A stretch of DNA of 64,000 nt from Verrucomicrobiales bacterium (GTDB lineage Bacteria > Verrucomicrobiota > Verrucomicrobiia > Limisphaerales > J093): the NCBI GenBank assembly GCA_024233305.1, contig JACKPV010000035.1, forward strand, positions 62,001 through 126,000, given 5' to 3'. The notes under the pieces are model-generated. The model did not search any database. It was not told the origin of the DNA and saw only the letters and a program-made list of their open reading frames with translations. A program made the position numbers and the translations under genes. Of the stretch, positions 34,844 to 45,100 are shown piece by piece; within the stretch, counting starts at the first letter, position 1, and each line of letters opens with the position of its first letter.

Positions 34844-36685
34844 ATGAACGAAGCTCAGCAATCTGGAATGGCGCGCCGACGGTTTATCCGCATCGTTGGG
34901 GGCTCCTGCCTCACGGCGGCGGCGCCCTTGCAGTACGGGTTTGGTGCCGGGACTCCGGCCCGTGACGGGGTGTTGCTCGAGGCCTCCGCCTTTGCCGACC
35001 CGGGGGGCTGGAAGCTCGATACCCAGCATTACCAGCAGATGGGCGGTTGCTATCTGCTGGCCCACGGCATGGGCCGTCCGGTGGCGCCGGCGCGCACGAC
35101 CGTCACGTTGCCGCGAGGCGGACATTGGAACGTGTGGGTGCGCACCCGCAACTGGTGTCCGGGCGACTGGGCGGCGCCGGGGCGTTTCAAGGTGCGGGTA
35201 AACGGGATGGAACTGCCGGTTGAATTCGGCACCGAGGACGGTTGGGCGTGGCAGGCGGGCGGCGCCGTGGAAATGCGGGCTGCCGGAGAGGCGACGGTGG
35301 AGTTGCTCGACCTGACCGGGTTTGACGGCCGATGCGATGCGATCTTCTTCTCCCAGCATGCCGCGCCCCGTCTCCCGGGGGAGGATCTGGTGGAACTGGC
35401 GGCGTGGAAGGATCTGCTTGCGGGACGAACGGGACGGGAAATCCCCGAGTCGCAATTTGACCTGGTGGTTGTCGGGGGCGGCATCGCGGGCTGTGCGGCG
35501 GCCCTGGCGGCGCGGTCGCAAGGGCTCAAGGTGGCCCTCATTCAGGACCGCCCGGTGTTCGGCGGGAACGCCAGCGACGAGGTGCGCGTGCACACGATCG
35601 GGATCCCCGGAAAGGGGGACGCCCTGTTGAAGACCATCGACACCGAGCACTATCCCAACGGCGACGCCCTCGCGATCAAGGATCAGGCCAAGCGCGAGGC
35701 CACCATGGCGGCCTCCGGGGTGGATCTGTTCCCGCTGCATCTGTGTTGTGGTTTGGAGAAGGACGGGGACCGCATTGCCAGCGTCGAGGCGCGCGAGGCC
35801 ACGACCGGCTTGATCCGGCGGTTTCGCGCCCCGGTGTTCATCGATGCGACGGGCGACGGGTGGTTGGGCTTCTGGGGGGGAGCGGAGTGGCGCTACGGGC
35901 GCGAGTCGCGTAACGAATTCGGCGAGGAATGGGCGCAGCACGGCGATCTGTGGAGCCCGACGACGCCGGACCAGCGGGTGATGGGGGCGAGCGTGCTTTG
36001 GAACTCGGAAACGACAACCGAGCGCTCGACGTTCCGCGCGGTGCCCTGGGCGATGCCGGTTGCGAAGCAGCACTCGGCCATCAACGGAGAATGGTATTGG
36101 GAATACTCGGCCAACGATCTCGATCAGGTGCGGGATGCCGAACGCATTCGCGACCACCTCCTCCGGGCGATTTACGGGTCCTTTGCCAATGCGAAGAAGC
36201 ACCCGAAGAACGCCACCGTGGCGTTGAAATGGGTCGCCCACATCGCCGGTAAACGCGAGTCGCGCCGCATCATGGGAGACTACGTCTACACGATGAAGGA
36301 CATGGTCGAGCGCCGACAGTTTGCGGATGCGGTGGTCGAGGAGCAGCGGGAAGTCGACGCCCATTATCAACTGGTGGAAACGGGTTCGCCGTCGGACTTC
36401 CTGTCCAAGGCGCTGTTCCACAAGACCGGCGGGCTCTACTACATCCCCTTCCGGAGCCTCTATTCGCGGGACATCCCGAACCTCATGCTCGCCGGGCGCT
36501 GTTTCTCCTGTTCGCACATCGGCCTGTGCGGACCGCGCGTGATGAAGACGTGCGGTCAGATGGGGATTGCGACGGGATACGCCGCCGCGTTGTGCCAACG
36601 GCATTCCGCGACGCCGCGCGAAGTGGGCCGCGAGCACATCGTGGAGTTGCGCCGCCTGATCGGCTATGCGCAGGAGAACACCTGA
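34844..36685 (+). CDS. Exported FAD-dependent oxidoreductase (FAD_oxidored family)
   Basis: 613 residues. The N-terminus MNEAQQSGMARRRFIRIVGG looks like a twin-arginine or signal-anchor sequence. A beta-rich accessory domain occupies about 35-190 (TTVTLPRGGHWNVWVRTRNW; GRFKVRVNG). The FAD-binding domain then begins with DLVVVGGGIAGCAAALAARS, followed by FGGNASDEVRVHTIG, typical of the pfam FAD_oxidored group. A later dinucleotide-fold segment reads FIDATGDGWLGFWGGAEWRY, and the C-terminal cap ends with LMLAGRCFSCSHIGLCGPRV. These enzymes are frequent in Verrucomicrobiota near sugar catabolism genes, but their substrates are mostly unknown. The ATG at 34844 is the start just before the twin-arginine stretch. 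Confidence 0.85.
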   Translation: MNEAQQSGMARRRFIRIVGGSCLTAAAPLQYGFGAGTPARDGVLLEASAFADPGGWKLDTQHYQQMGGCYLLAHGMGRPVAPARTTVTLPRGGHWNVWVRTRNWCPGDWAAPGRFKVRVNGMELPVEFGTEDGWAWQAGGAVEMRAAGEATVELLDLTGFDGRCDAIFFSQHAAPRLPGEDLVELAAWKDLLAGRTGREIPESQFDLVVVGGGIAGCAAALAARSQGLKVALIQDRPVFGGNASDEVRVHTIGIPGKGDALLKTIDTEHYPNGDALAIKDQAKREATMAASGVDLFPLHLCCGLEKDGDRIASVEAREATTGLIRRFRAPVFIDATGDGWLGFWGGAEWRYGRESRNEFGEEWAQHGDLWSPTTPDQRVMGASVLWNSETTTERSTFRAVPWAMPVAKQHSAINGEWYWEYSANDLDQVRDAERIRDHLLRAIYGSFANAKKHPKNATVALKWVAHIAGKRESRRIMGDYVYTMKDMVERRQFADAVVEEQREVDAHYQLVETGSPSDFLSKALFHKTGGLYYIPFRSLYSRDIPNLMLAGRCFSCSHIGLCGPRVMKTCGQMGIATGYAAALCQRHSATPREVGREHIVELRRLIGYAQENT

Positions 36686-36788
36686 GCCAGACGGGCTGAC
36701 GGCGAAGGACGCCGGTCCGCAGGTGGCTCTCCGGCGCGGGCGGGGCGGGAGTCCGTTCGGGGGATCGGGGCCGGTCTGAAGCAAGCCC

Positions 36789-37802
36789 ATGCGGCACCTC
36801 GTCAACGTCGGTTTGCTCTTCAGTTTCGGCACCCTGGCGGCGACGGGGGTGGTCGCTTTCATGCGTCCCTTTTCGCTGGCGGCCACGCGGGTGCACATCG
36901 TCTTCGGGCTCGTTACGCTGATCCTGGTGGCGTTGCACCTCGTGGCCCGGCTGGCCTATTTCCAAGCCCGGTTTCGTCCGTCCCCGAGCCACCGGGTCCA
37001 GTGGCCGGGCGTCGCCGTTGCCTGGATTGCCTGGCTGGTGATTGCGATCCAGGGTTGGGAACCGGCCCGCCTGCTGGTGGAGCAAGGTTACGAGGCCCGG
37101 CGCCGGGCCGCCATCGTCCGGACGTCGCCGCTGGCGGGCTTCGCGGACCCGAACTCGCACAGCCGGCTCGTGGCCCGGGCCGGGGCGGAAGGCGCCGATG
37201 CCTCGCTCGCCCTGACCCTCCGGTTTGGCCGGGATCTAGTGGGGGCGCCAAGTGTCGTGGTCTGGACGGAGACGACCACCGGCGCCATGATCGAAACGCT
37301 GTACCTCGACGACGCTCTGGCCTATTCCGAGACGCCGGTCTGGGGTGGCAGGCCGACCCCGCGGCATCACATCTTCCCGCTGTGGCGGCATCGCCACACC
37401 CTGGTTTCGGGAATCGATCCAGCAGGCCGGGTCGACGCGTTTACGGCGGCCACGCCCAAACACAGCTTCACACTGGACGACTACATGAAACTCGGGGAGA
37501 ACCGCGCGTTCGTACTCTGCGTCGAGGTGAACATTCCCAACGATCCGAACGAACGCTATCCGGACCCGCACGTGGGCCAGCCTTCGTTGCTCTACACGGC
37601 GTACATCGAATTGGACGCGGGCCAGCCGTATGCATTGCTGGAGTTGACCGGACATGGCGGCGACGCCCGGGAATCGGGCGCCATTCACTACGATTTGGAT
37701 GGCTTCACAAGCGCCCGCACGCTGATCGATCTCCTGCTGGCGCGGACCGAACGCCAGCAAGCAGCGGGGATGCGGAGCGAGACCACCGTGTCCGGCCCAT
37801 GA
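36789..37802 (+). CDS. DUF4405/DUF2271-like membrane redox protein with candidate flavinylation motif
   Basis: 337 residues. Three N-terminal membrane segments carry His residues spaced as in DUF4405-type heme-binding proteins (TRVHIVFGLVTLILVALHLV, about 36-55). A soluble domain of about 230 residues resembles DUF2271: VVVWTETTTGAMIETLYLDD, then VDAFTAATPKHSF and FVLCVEVNIPND. The DAFTAAT segment (37434-37454, D216 to T222) resembles the Dxx[T/S]GATxS site where ApbE attaches FMN through a Thr, but with Ala in place of Gly. Its stop overlaps the start of apbE (ATGA), which fits a substrate-enzyme pair. Family assignment is by visual resemblance, and heme and flavin content are predictions. 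Confidence 0.65.
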   Translation: MRHLVNVGLLFSFGTLAATGVVAFMRPFSLAATRVHIVFGLVTLILVALHLVARLAYFQARFRPSPSHRVQWPGVAVAWIAWLVIAIQGWEPARLLVEQGYEARRRAAIVRTSPLAGFADPNSHSRLVARAGAEGADASLALTLRFGRDLVGAPSVVVWTETTTGAMIETLYLDDALAYSETPVWGGRPTPRHHIFPLWRHRHTLVSGIDPAGRVDAFTAATPKHSFTLDDYMKLGENRAFVLCVEVNIPNDPNERYPDPHVGQPSLLYTAYIELDAGQPYALLELTGHGGDARESGAIHYDLDGFTSARTLIDLLLARTERQQAAGMRSETTVSGP

Positions 37803-38701
37803 CGACTCCCCGCGAGGCCCCCCTGGCCGTGTCGGTTGTCCTGGCGGCTTGGGCGCTCGTCCTTGGCAGCGGCTGTGCGCCGCGCGAGCACGTGCTTACC
37901 GGCGAGGCGATGGGGACAACCTACCGGATCAAGGTCGTCGCCCGGTCCCGCCCCGAAGCTGCCGGGGGCGCCATTCGCGCATTGCTTGAGGAACTGGACC
38001 GTTGCCTGTCGACCTGGCGGGAGGACAGCTGGATCTCGGCTTTCAACCGGGATTCCGGTGCGCGGCCGGCGCGGGTTCCCGAACTGGTGTGGCCGTTGTT
38101 GGTCGAGGCGCTGGAACTCGCGGACGAGACCGGCGGGTGCTTCGATCCGACCATCGGCGGCCTGGTCGAACTCTGGGGCTTCGGACCGCACGCGAGCGGG
38201 GATTTCTGCCCGCCATCCGACGACGAAATCCGCCGGAAGCTGGAGAGTTGCGGATACCGGAAGGTGACGTTGCGGGGCGGAGACCGGACGATTGCGAAAC
38301 TCCACCCCGAGCTGGCGTTGGATCTCTCGGCCGTTGCCAAGGGCTTCGCCGCGGACCGGATCGGAGAGGCGTTGGAGCGTCAGGGTTACACCCGTTTCCT
38401 GGTTGAGTTCGGTGGTGAGATCGTTGCCCGCGGCGCTCCGCCCGGGCGCCGCGCGTGGCGGGTTCGGACGCCGCACTCCAGTGTGCCGGTGCTGCTTGCC
38501 GACGCCGCCCTGGCGACCAGCGGTTCCGAACACCAGCAACACGATGGCCTGAGCCACCTCATTGATCCGCGCAGTGGAAAGCCCGTGCGGCCGGGCGTGC
38601 CGGTCACCATCCAGGCCCGGACCGGCACCCGGGCCGACGGTCTGGCCACCGCCGAAGCGATCCGGCGGGCGACGACCTCGTGCCGCCCGCCCGAACCGTG
38701 A
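37799..38701 (+). CDS. apbE: FAD:protein FMN transferase (ApbE) lipoprotein
   Basis: 300 residues. A lipoprotein signal ends in VLGSGC (Cys about 25). The ApbE fold follows: HVLTGEAMGTTYRIKVVARS, LDRCLSTWREDSWISAFNRD, the FDPTIGGLVELWGFG block, ALDLSAVAKGFAADRIGEAL, and LVEFGGEIVARGAPPGRRAW. Near the end HLIDPRSGKPVRPG and the metal-binding ADGLATAEA are kept, but the protein stops about 30 residues earlier than usual, replacing the final strand-helix with a short Arg/Pro tail. The enzyme moves FMN from FAD onto Thr or Ser of exported or membrane redox proteins. The start codon overlaps the stop of the upstream DUF2271-like gene, its likely target. Confidence 0.92.
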   Translation: MTTPREAPLAVSVVLAAWALVLGSGCAPREHVLTGEAMGTTYRIKVVARSRPEAAGGAIRALLEELDRCLSTWREDSWISAFNRDSGARPARVPELVWPLLVEALELADETGGCFDPTIGGLVELWGFGPHASGDFCPPSDDEIRRKLESCGYRKVTLRGGDRTIAKLHPELALDLSAVAKGFAADRIGEALERQGYTRFLVEFGGEIVARGAPPGRRAWRVRTPHSSVPVLLADAALATSGSEHQQHDGLSHLIDPRSGKPVRPGVPVTIQARTGTRADGLATAEAIRRATTSCRPPEP

Positions 38702-38798
38702 CGGAGCCCGTCGATCCCGCCTGGTGTCCAGTGTCCGGTGCCCGGGATCGGTCAGAACAGGATTGAGAACCGGCGGGATTTGCCGGATGCTGCGGCCC

Positions 38799-41700
38799 AT
38801 GCAAAAACCGGTCTCCTTGCCCGCGCGCGCCGTTCGCGCATCGACCAGCCGGGTTCCCGATTCGCGCACGGTCGATTCCCTCACGTCCGCCCCGCAGCAC
38901 TCCGCCACCTGCGCACGGTTCCGCAGGTGGGGCAGGGGCGCCATGACGGTTTGCGGCGCCGCCCTGCTGACGGTGCAGGCCCAACTGCCGGACTGGCAAA
39001 ACCCCGAGATGCTCGGGCTGCGTCGGGAGGCGCCGCACGCCACGTTCATCCGCTTTCCCGACGCCGCGGCGGCCCGGGCGCACGCCGATGTAACGTCCGC
39101 CCTGGCCGAACGTCGCGCGGCTTCGTCCTGGTACCGGTCGTTGAACGGCGAATGGCAGTTCCACTGGTCTCCCAACGTGGACTCGCGGCCCGCCGACTTC
39201 TTCCGTCGGGAATTCGACGCGGGCGGCTGGGACACGCTTCCGGTCCCGTCGTGCTGGCAGATGCACGGCTATGACCTGCCGATCTACGTGAACTTCATGC
39301 GCACGGACGACCTGTGTCCGTGGGGGAAGATGGATCCACCCCGCATCCCCGCGGATCGCAATCCCGTCGGCTCCTATCGCCGGACCTTTGCGGTGCCGTC
39401 CGAGTGGTCCGGCCAGCGGGTGCTGATCCACTTCGACGGGGTCGAGTCGGCGCATTATGTCTGGGTGAACGGCGAGTTGGCGGGTTTCGCGAAGGACGCG
39501 CGGACGCCGTCGGAGTTCGACATCACGCCGATGCTGCGCGCGGGGGAGAACCTGCTGGCAGTGGAAGTCTATCGCTATTCGGATGCATCGTATCTCGAGG
39601 ATCAGGACAAATGGCGGTTGAGCGGGATCTTCCGCGACGTTTACCTCCGGTGCGAACCGGCGCTGGCCATCCGTGATTTCTTCGTCACGCCGGGACTGGA
39701 CGCCGATGGTCGAACCGGCCGGCTGAAGATCGAAGTGGAGGTGATGAACACCGCGGGTGAGCCCACGCCGGAGGCGACGTTGCAGGTCGCCCTGGAAAAC
39801 CAGGATGGCGCGCGGCAGATGACCCCGATCGAGAGTCCGGTGCAGGTGCCCGCCAACGACCGCGTGCGCCTTTCCTGGGAGGTCAAAGTGGACAATGTCC
39901 GGGCGTGGTCGGCGGAGGATCCGGTGTTGTACCGCCTGTTGCTCACGTTGAAGAGCAAGGACGGGAGCCGGACCGAGGTGATCCCCTGGCAGGTTGGTTT
40001 TCGCGATGTGCGGATCGCCGGCGGGCAGTTGCTCGTGAACCATCGTCCCATCTATTTCAAGGGGGTCAACCGCCACGAGATGGACCCGGACGCGGGCTAT
40101 TCGGTCACGCGTGCGTCGATGATCCGGGATCTCCGCTTGATGAAGCAGAACAACATCAACGCCGTCCGCACCTCGCACTACCCGAACACTCCCGAATGGT
40201 ACGATCTGTGCGACCTCTACGGGATCTACCTGATCGACGAGGCCAACCTCGAAAGCCACGGCATCGGCTACAACCCGCGTCGCACGCTGGCGGGCAAACC
40301 TGAGTGGAAGGCGGCTCATCTGGACCGCACGATCCGCATGGTGGAACGCGACAAGAACCATGCCTCGGTGGTGATCTGGTCCCTCGGCAACGAGGCGGGC
40401 GACGGACCGAACTTCGAGGCGACGTCGGGTTGGATCAAGGAACGCGATGCCTCGCGTCCGGTACACTACGAACGGGCGATCCTGGCGCGCCATACGGACA
40501 TCTTCTGCCCGATGTATCCGGACCTGAACCAATTGAAGACCTATGCCGCGAGTCAGCCCGACCGTCCGTTGATCATGTGCGAATACGCCCACGCGATGGG
40601 CAACAGCGTCGGGGGACTGGCCGATTACTGGGAAATCATCGAGCGCTATCCAGCGTTGCAGGGCGGGTTCATCTGGGACTGGGTTGACCAATGCCTGCGC
40701 CAGCGGGACGCGCAGGGGCGTGAGTTCTGGGCGTACGGCGGCGACTACGGCCCGCCGGGAACCCCCTCCGACGGCAACTTCCTGGCAAACGGTTTGGTGG
40801 CCCCCGACCGTTCCCCGCATCCCTCGTTGACCGAGGTGGCGAAGGTCTACCAATACATCAAGATCGAGCCCGTCGACGTGTCGGTGGGGCGCGTCCGGGT
40901 GCGGAACGCCTACGAATTCAGTGACCTGGATGCGTTCGAGGGCACCTTCGAGCTGACGGTCGACGGGCGGGTGGTCGACCGCGGGACCCTTCCGATGCTG
41001 GTCCTCGGGCCGGGCGAGGCGCGGGAAATCGTGGCGCCATTGCGTGACTCCCGCGGGGCGCCGGGTCAGGAGCGGTTTCTCACGATCAAGTTCGCGCTGC
41101 GGTCGGACACGCTGTGGGCCTCGCGCGGACACGTCGTTGCCTGGGAGCAGTTCGCGCTGCCGGTAATCGGGCGGGTGGCTCCCGCCGTGGCGCAAGGCGA
41201 CGCTCCGCCGGTGAAGCTCCGCCGGACCGGGGAGACGATCGAGGCCGTCGCTCGGGACGTCGTCGTGCGGTTCAACGCCGGCACGGGATCGTTGACCTCC
41301 TTCGAGGCCCGGGGGGACGAGATGCTGGCGGCCCCGCTGGAGCCGAACTTCTGGCGGGCGCAGACCGACAACGACAGCGCCAGCCGGAACATGATGCGGT
41401 CCGACCTTGGGGAATGGGAAGGGGCCGCAGCGGGGCGGGTGGTTACCCGGGTGGAGCTTGTCGAGGGGGACTCGGGCGGCGCGGAGGTGCGCTTCACAGG
41501 CTCCTTCATCGACGGCAAGGTCCGGTGGGAACAACGCTATGCCATCGCCACGGACGGAGCACTCCAGGTGACGATGCGCATCGAGCCGAACACCGACCTG
41601 CCCGAGATCCCGCGTGTTGGCCAGCAACTGGCCCTGGCCGGGCGGTTCGATCGGATGACTTGGTTCGGTCGAGGTCCGCAGGAAAACTACTCGGATCGAC

Positions 41701-42113
41701 AGGCGGGCGCGGCGGTCGGGCTTTACCGCCGGTCGATCGAGGAGTCCGTCCACAACTATGTCCGTCCGCAGGAAAACGGGAACCGGACCGACGTGCGTTG
41801 GGCGGTTTGGAGTGATCGTTCGGGGCGCGGGTTGATGGCGGTGGCAGGGGACGGGTTCCTGAACATCAGTGCCTGGCCGTATACCCAGGCGGACCTGCAG
41901 GCCGCATGGCACGGGAACGAGCTGCCGCGCCGCGATTTCGTGACGGTCAACATCGACCATGCGCAGCGGGGCCTGGGGAGCATCAACAGCTGGGGCGCAA
42001 AGCCGTTTCTCAAATACCGGCTGCAACCACGCATCTACGAATACCGCTTCACCCTGCTCCCGGTCGAAGGGACCGTTGAACAGTGGGCCGGTGTCGCCCG
42101 AGCCTGCGAGTGA
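38799..42113 (+). CDS. Glycoside hydrolase family 2 beta-galactosidase (LacZ type), exported
   Basis: 1104 residues in the LacZ layout: sugar-binding domain (LNGEWQFHWSPN, VPSCWQMHGYDLPIY), Ig-like domain, TIM barrel, Ig-like domain, and the C-terminal Bgal_small domain (about 800-1100, MTWFGRGPQENYSDRQAG). Catalytic residues are visible: acid/base Glu in SLGNEAGDGPNF (about 532) and nucleophile Glu in MCEYAHAMGNSVGGLADYWE (about 595). The sugar-site DEANLESHG block is also kept. The N-terminus is uncertain: the ATG at 38799 is followed about 48 codons later by MTVCGAALLTVQAQ, which looks like the true signal core, so 38943 is a real alternative. It converges on the kinase gene, with a strong hairpin between them. 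Confidence 0.93.
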   Translation: MQKPVSLPARAVRASTSRVPDSRTVDSLTSAPQHSATCARFRRWGRGAMTVCGAALLTVQAQLPDWQNPEMLGLRREAPHATFIRFPDAAAARAHADVTSALAERRAASSWYRSLNGEWQFHWSPNVDSRPADFFRREFDAGGWDTLPVPSCWQMHGYDLPIYVNFMRTDDLCPWGKMDPPRIPADRNPVGSYRRTFAVPSEWSGQRVLIHFDGVESAHYVWVNGELAGFAKDARTPSEFDITPMLRAGENLLAVEVYRYSDASYLEDQDKWRLSGIFRDVYLRCEPALAIRDFFVTPGLDADGRTGRLKIEVEVMNTAGEPTPEATLQVALENQDGARQMTPIESPVQVPANDRVRLSWEVKVDNVRAWSAEDPVLYRLLLTLKSKDGSRTEVIPWQVGFRDVRIAGGQLLVNHRPIYFKGVNRHEMDPDAGYSVTRASMIRDLRLMKQNNINAVRTSHYPNTPEWYDLCDLYGIYLIDEANLESHGIGYNPRRTLAGKPEWKAAHLDRTIRMVERDKNHASVVIWSLGNEAGDGPNFEATSGWIKERDASRPVHYERAILARHTDIFCPMYPDLNQLKTYAASQPDRPLIMCEYAHAMGNSVGGLADYWEIIERYPALQGGFIWDWVDQCLRQRDAQGREFWAYGGDYGPPGTPSDGNFLANGLVAPDRSPHPSLTEVAKVYQYIKIEPVDVSVGRVRVRNAYEFSDLDAFEGTFELTVDGRVVDRGTLPMLVLGPGEAREIVAPLRDSRGAPGQERFLTIKFALRSDTLWASRGHVVAWEQFALPVIGRVAPAVAQGDAPPVKLRRTGETIEAVARDVVVRFNAGTGSLTSFEARGDEMLAAPLEPNFWRAQTDNDSASRNMMRSDLGEWEGAAAGRVVTRVELVEGDSGGAEVRFTGSFIDGKVRWEQRYAIATDGALQVTMRIEPNTDLPEIPRVGQQLALAGRFDRMTWFGRGPQENYSDRQAGAAVGLYRRSIEESVHNYVRPQENGNRTDVRWAVWSDRSGRGLMAVAGDGFLNISAWPYTQADLQAAWHGNELPRRDFVTVNIDHAQRGLGSINSWGAKPFLKYRLQPRIYEYRFTLLPVEGTVEQWAGVARACE

Positions 42114-42145
42114 AGACCGCGCCCTCGCGGCACGTTCGCGGAACG

Positions 42146-42174
42146 CCGCGCCGCCGGCCTCTCCGGTGGCGCGG
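42146..42174. terminator. Hairpin between convergent genes (probable bidirectional terminator)
   Basis: A 12-bp stem (CCGCGCCGCCGG, 42146-42157, with CCGGTGGCGCGG, 42163-42174, one G-T pair) has a 5-base loop. It lies between the GH2 stop at 42113 and the kinase stop at 42179. There is only a short TT after it on the plus strand, so efficiency is uncertain. Confidence 0.65.
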
Positions 42175-42178
42175 TTCC

Positions 42179-45100
42179 TCAGGGCCGGACGCCATCCACT
42201 CCGGCGGGCGCCAGGTAGAGCGCGCCCGTCACCCCCACCAGAGCCAGCCAGCGACCGTCGATGCTCAACTGCAAATCCCGGATTTTCTCGGGGAACAGCG
42301 GGTGGCGCAGGACGACGATGCCGGTTGCGGCATCCCATACCATGAGCTGGCCGTCTCGGCCATAGGTAACGAACCGGTCGCCGCCCGGCCCGAACGCAAC
42401 CGCACTCGCTTCCGCCGCCGCCTCCCCGTAAGCCATCAAGGCCTGGAACGTGGAACCTATTGAATCCCACAAACGCACCTGCCGTGTCCCGTCGACCGTG
42501 ACCAACCGCCCCCGTCCGCTGATCGCGAAATCCACCACGTCCACCGGCAACTCTGAGGGGTCAGTTCTTATGATTGGCAAGTATTGCAGACGCCGGTCCG
42601 CCCCGCTCAGGAGAAGCGCGGTTCCGTCGCGAGTGAATGCCATCCGCCCGATTCGTGCGGAGTGGACCGGCAGCTCTCGCAGGGGTAGGCCGCTCGCCAA
42701 GTCCATCAAGCGCGGCACCCGGTCATCGCCCCCGACCGCGATGATCTGCCCTTCGGGATGCACCGCCAAGCAGCGGATGGCCCGCTGACTCACGGGAATG
42801 GTCCGAACCAGTTCGCCATGCGACGCGGACCGCACTTCGATCCGTCCGTCCGTCCCGGCGGAAAGCACCAGGGCGTCATCGGGTGTCACGGCCAAGGCGC
42901 TCACCCTGCCCTGCTTGCTCTTCACCGACCAAGCGGCTTTTCGAGAGGTGGGATCCCGCCGCCAAAGCGAGCCATCCGCCGTGCCCCCAACCAACCAATT
43001 CGTTCGCGAAGCAAAGCGCACGCGGAGCACGCCTTCCAAGGCTGGCATGCGCAACGTCTCTGCGGTCGATTGGGCGGTTGCCGGGGTAATCCCTATCGCC
43101 CGATCAGCGCCTCCACTGACGAGTCGAGGCTCTGCGCCCAGGAACCTGACCGCATGGACGGCGCCTTGATGGGATCGAACTACCCGCGGCTCCGAGTTCT
43201 CCGTGACGTTCCAAACCTGGAGTGCCCCGCGGTCCGAAGCGGCCACGACGAAGGCGCCATCGACGCTCCAAGCCAGGCAACGAACCGCGCCTCCGTCCGC
43301 CTGGAGTGTCCGTTGCAGCTCGCCATTGCGCGGGTTCCAAAGCATCACCTCTCCGCTGGAGGCTCCCGTGGCAAGCCCGTCGCCGGCTGGGCTCCAGGCG
43401 ACCGCGAACACTTGCCCCCGGTGGGCCTGCCATCCGCGCCGAGGAAAGGCCTCCGCTGACATGGCTCCGTCCGGCCCGGTGGCGGAACCGGCAAACGCCT
43501 CCGGGCTTGCTACCCCGTCGTCCCTCAACGCTTGCGGAATGGCTCCCACGTGCACGCGGCCCAAGTCATCCCCGCAAGCAAAGGCGGCGAGTTGCGGATG
43601 CGCGTCCAGGGACAGCAAGGCATTGTGGCGCACCAGGAGCAAGGTCGGCGTCGAAGGACGATCTGCCTGCCACAGCTCGAGATTCCCGTGATCGCTGACT
43701 GTCAGCAACCGGTCCGAGGCCTTACCGGGGAACGCGACCCCGCCGAGCGCGATCCCCGCGTCGAAGCGCGCCACCAGGTCACCCGACTCCAGCGCCAGCA
43801 GACAGGCGGTGCCGTCCGCGCTGCTGGTGGCCAAACGCCGCCCGTCGGCGCTCCACTGAACCCCACTGATCCGCCGTTCATGCAGCCGATGTTGCCAGCG
43901 CAGGTGCGCGGAATCGGTTTCCCACAGCCTGAGGACGCCCCGCCAATCCCCGCTCACCAGCAACCGTCCGTCCGCCGCCGAAGCGAGCGCCGCGACCCCG
44001 GCGTCGTGGGCGAACCACGCCCGATGTTGCCGCTGGCAAAGGGTCTGCAGAAAACCATACTCCCACCCCCGCTGATCGCGCGGAGTGGCCTCCAAAAGCA
44101 ACGTCGCCCGCCGTCCGTCAAACGCCCTTAAGGCGTCCTCGACGGCACCAAGCTGTTGCGCATAGGAAAGCAATCGTTCCCGTTGGGCCTGCTGTTCGCT
44201 TTCGGCCGCGCGGGCGCGTAGTCGGTCGATTTGCTCCTTGATCTTGAGTGTTCCGAGAGAACCCAGGAGGAGGATGACCAACCCGGCCAACACGCCTGCA
44301 ACGGACCAACCGGGATTCGCCGATGCCCATTGCCATCCACGCCGGTAATACGATGGCGGCCGTGCGTGCACCTGGTCGTGGTCGAGAAAACGCTGCAAAT
44401 CCGCCGCCAACTCCTCCGCCGACGCGTAACGCTCATCGGGTCGCTTGCGCAGGCATTTCAGACAGATCGTCGACAGGTCGCGCGGGACGGTCGGATTCAA
44501 GCGGGCTGGCGAGGGTGGTTCCGACCACAAGGCCTGCTGCAGGACGCCCTCGATAGAACCGGCCACAAACGGCGGTCTTCCCGTGAGCAAATGGAACAGC
44601 ACCGCGCCCAGCGAGTAGAGGTCACTGCGGAGGTCCGCCTCGGTGGTCCGTCCGGACAACTGTTCCGGAGCGAGGTAGGCGGGCGTGCCGAGGAACTGGC
44701 CGGCATGGGTCAGGTCGGCCCATCCCTCCAATGTGCGCGCCACGCCGAAGTCGGTGATCCTCACCCGATCATCCGAACCCACGAGGATGTTCGAGGGCTT
44801 GAGGTCGCGATGCAACACCCCGCCGGCATGCGCCACGGCCACGGCATTGGCGGCGCCTTGAACGTACCGCGCGGCCTTCTCCGGCCTGGTGAGCAGTGCC
44901 GGTGCGAGCGCAGCCAGGTTGGGTCCGGCGACGTATTCCATCACCAGATAAGGTTGGTGCTCACTCTCGCCGAAATCGTGGACGGCCACGATGTTGGGAT
45001 GCTGCAGCCGGGCGACGGCCAGGGCTTCACGGCGAAAACGCTCGCGCGCTTCGCCCGACGCAAAGCTCCCGGGCGGAAGCAACTTGATCGCCACCCACCG

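Noticed and set aside
38640..38760. A frameshift truncating apbE
   Set aside because: I looked for the usual ApbE C-terminal strand-helix in the other frames after ADGLATA and did not see it, so the short end is reported as it stands.
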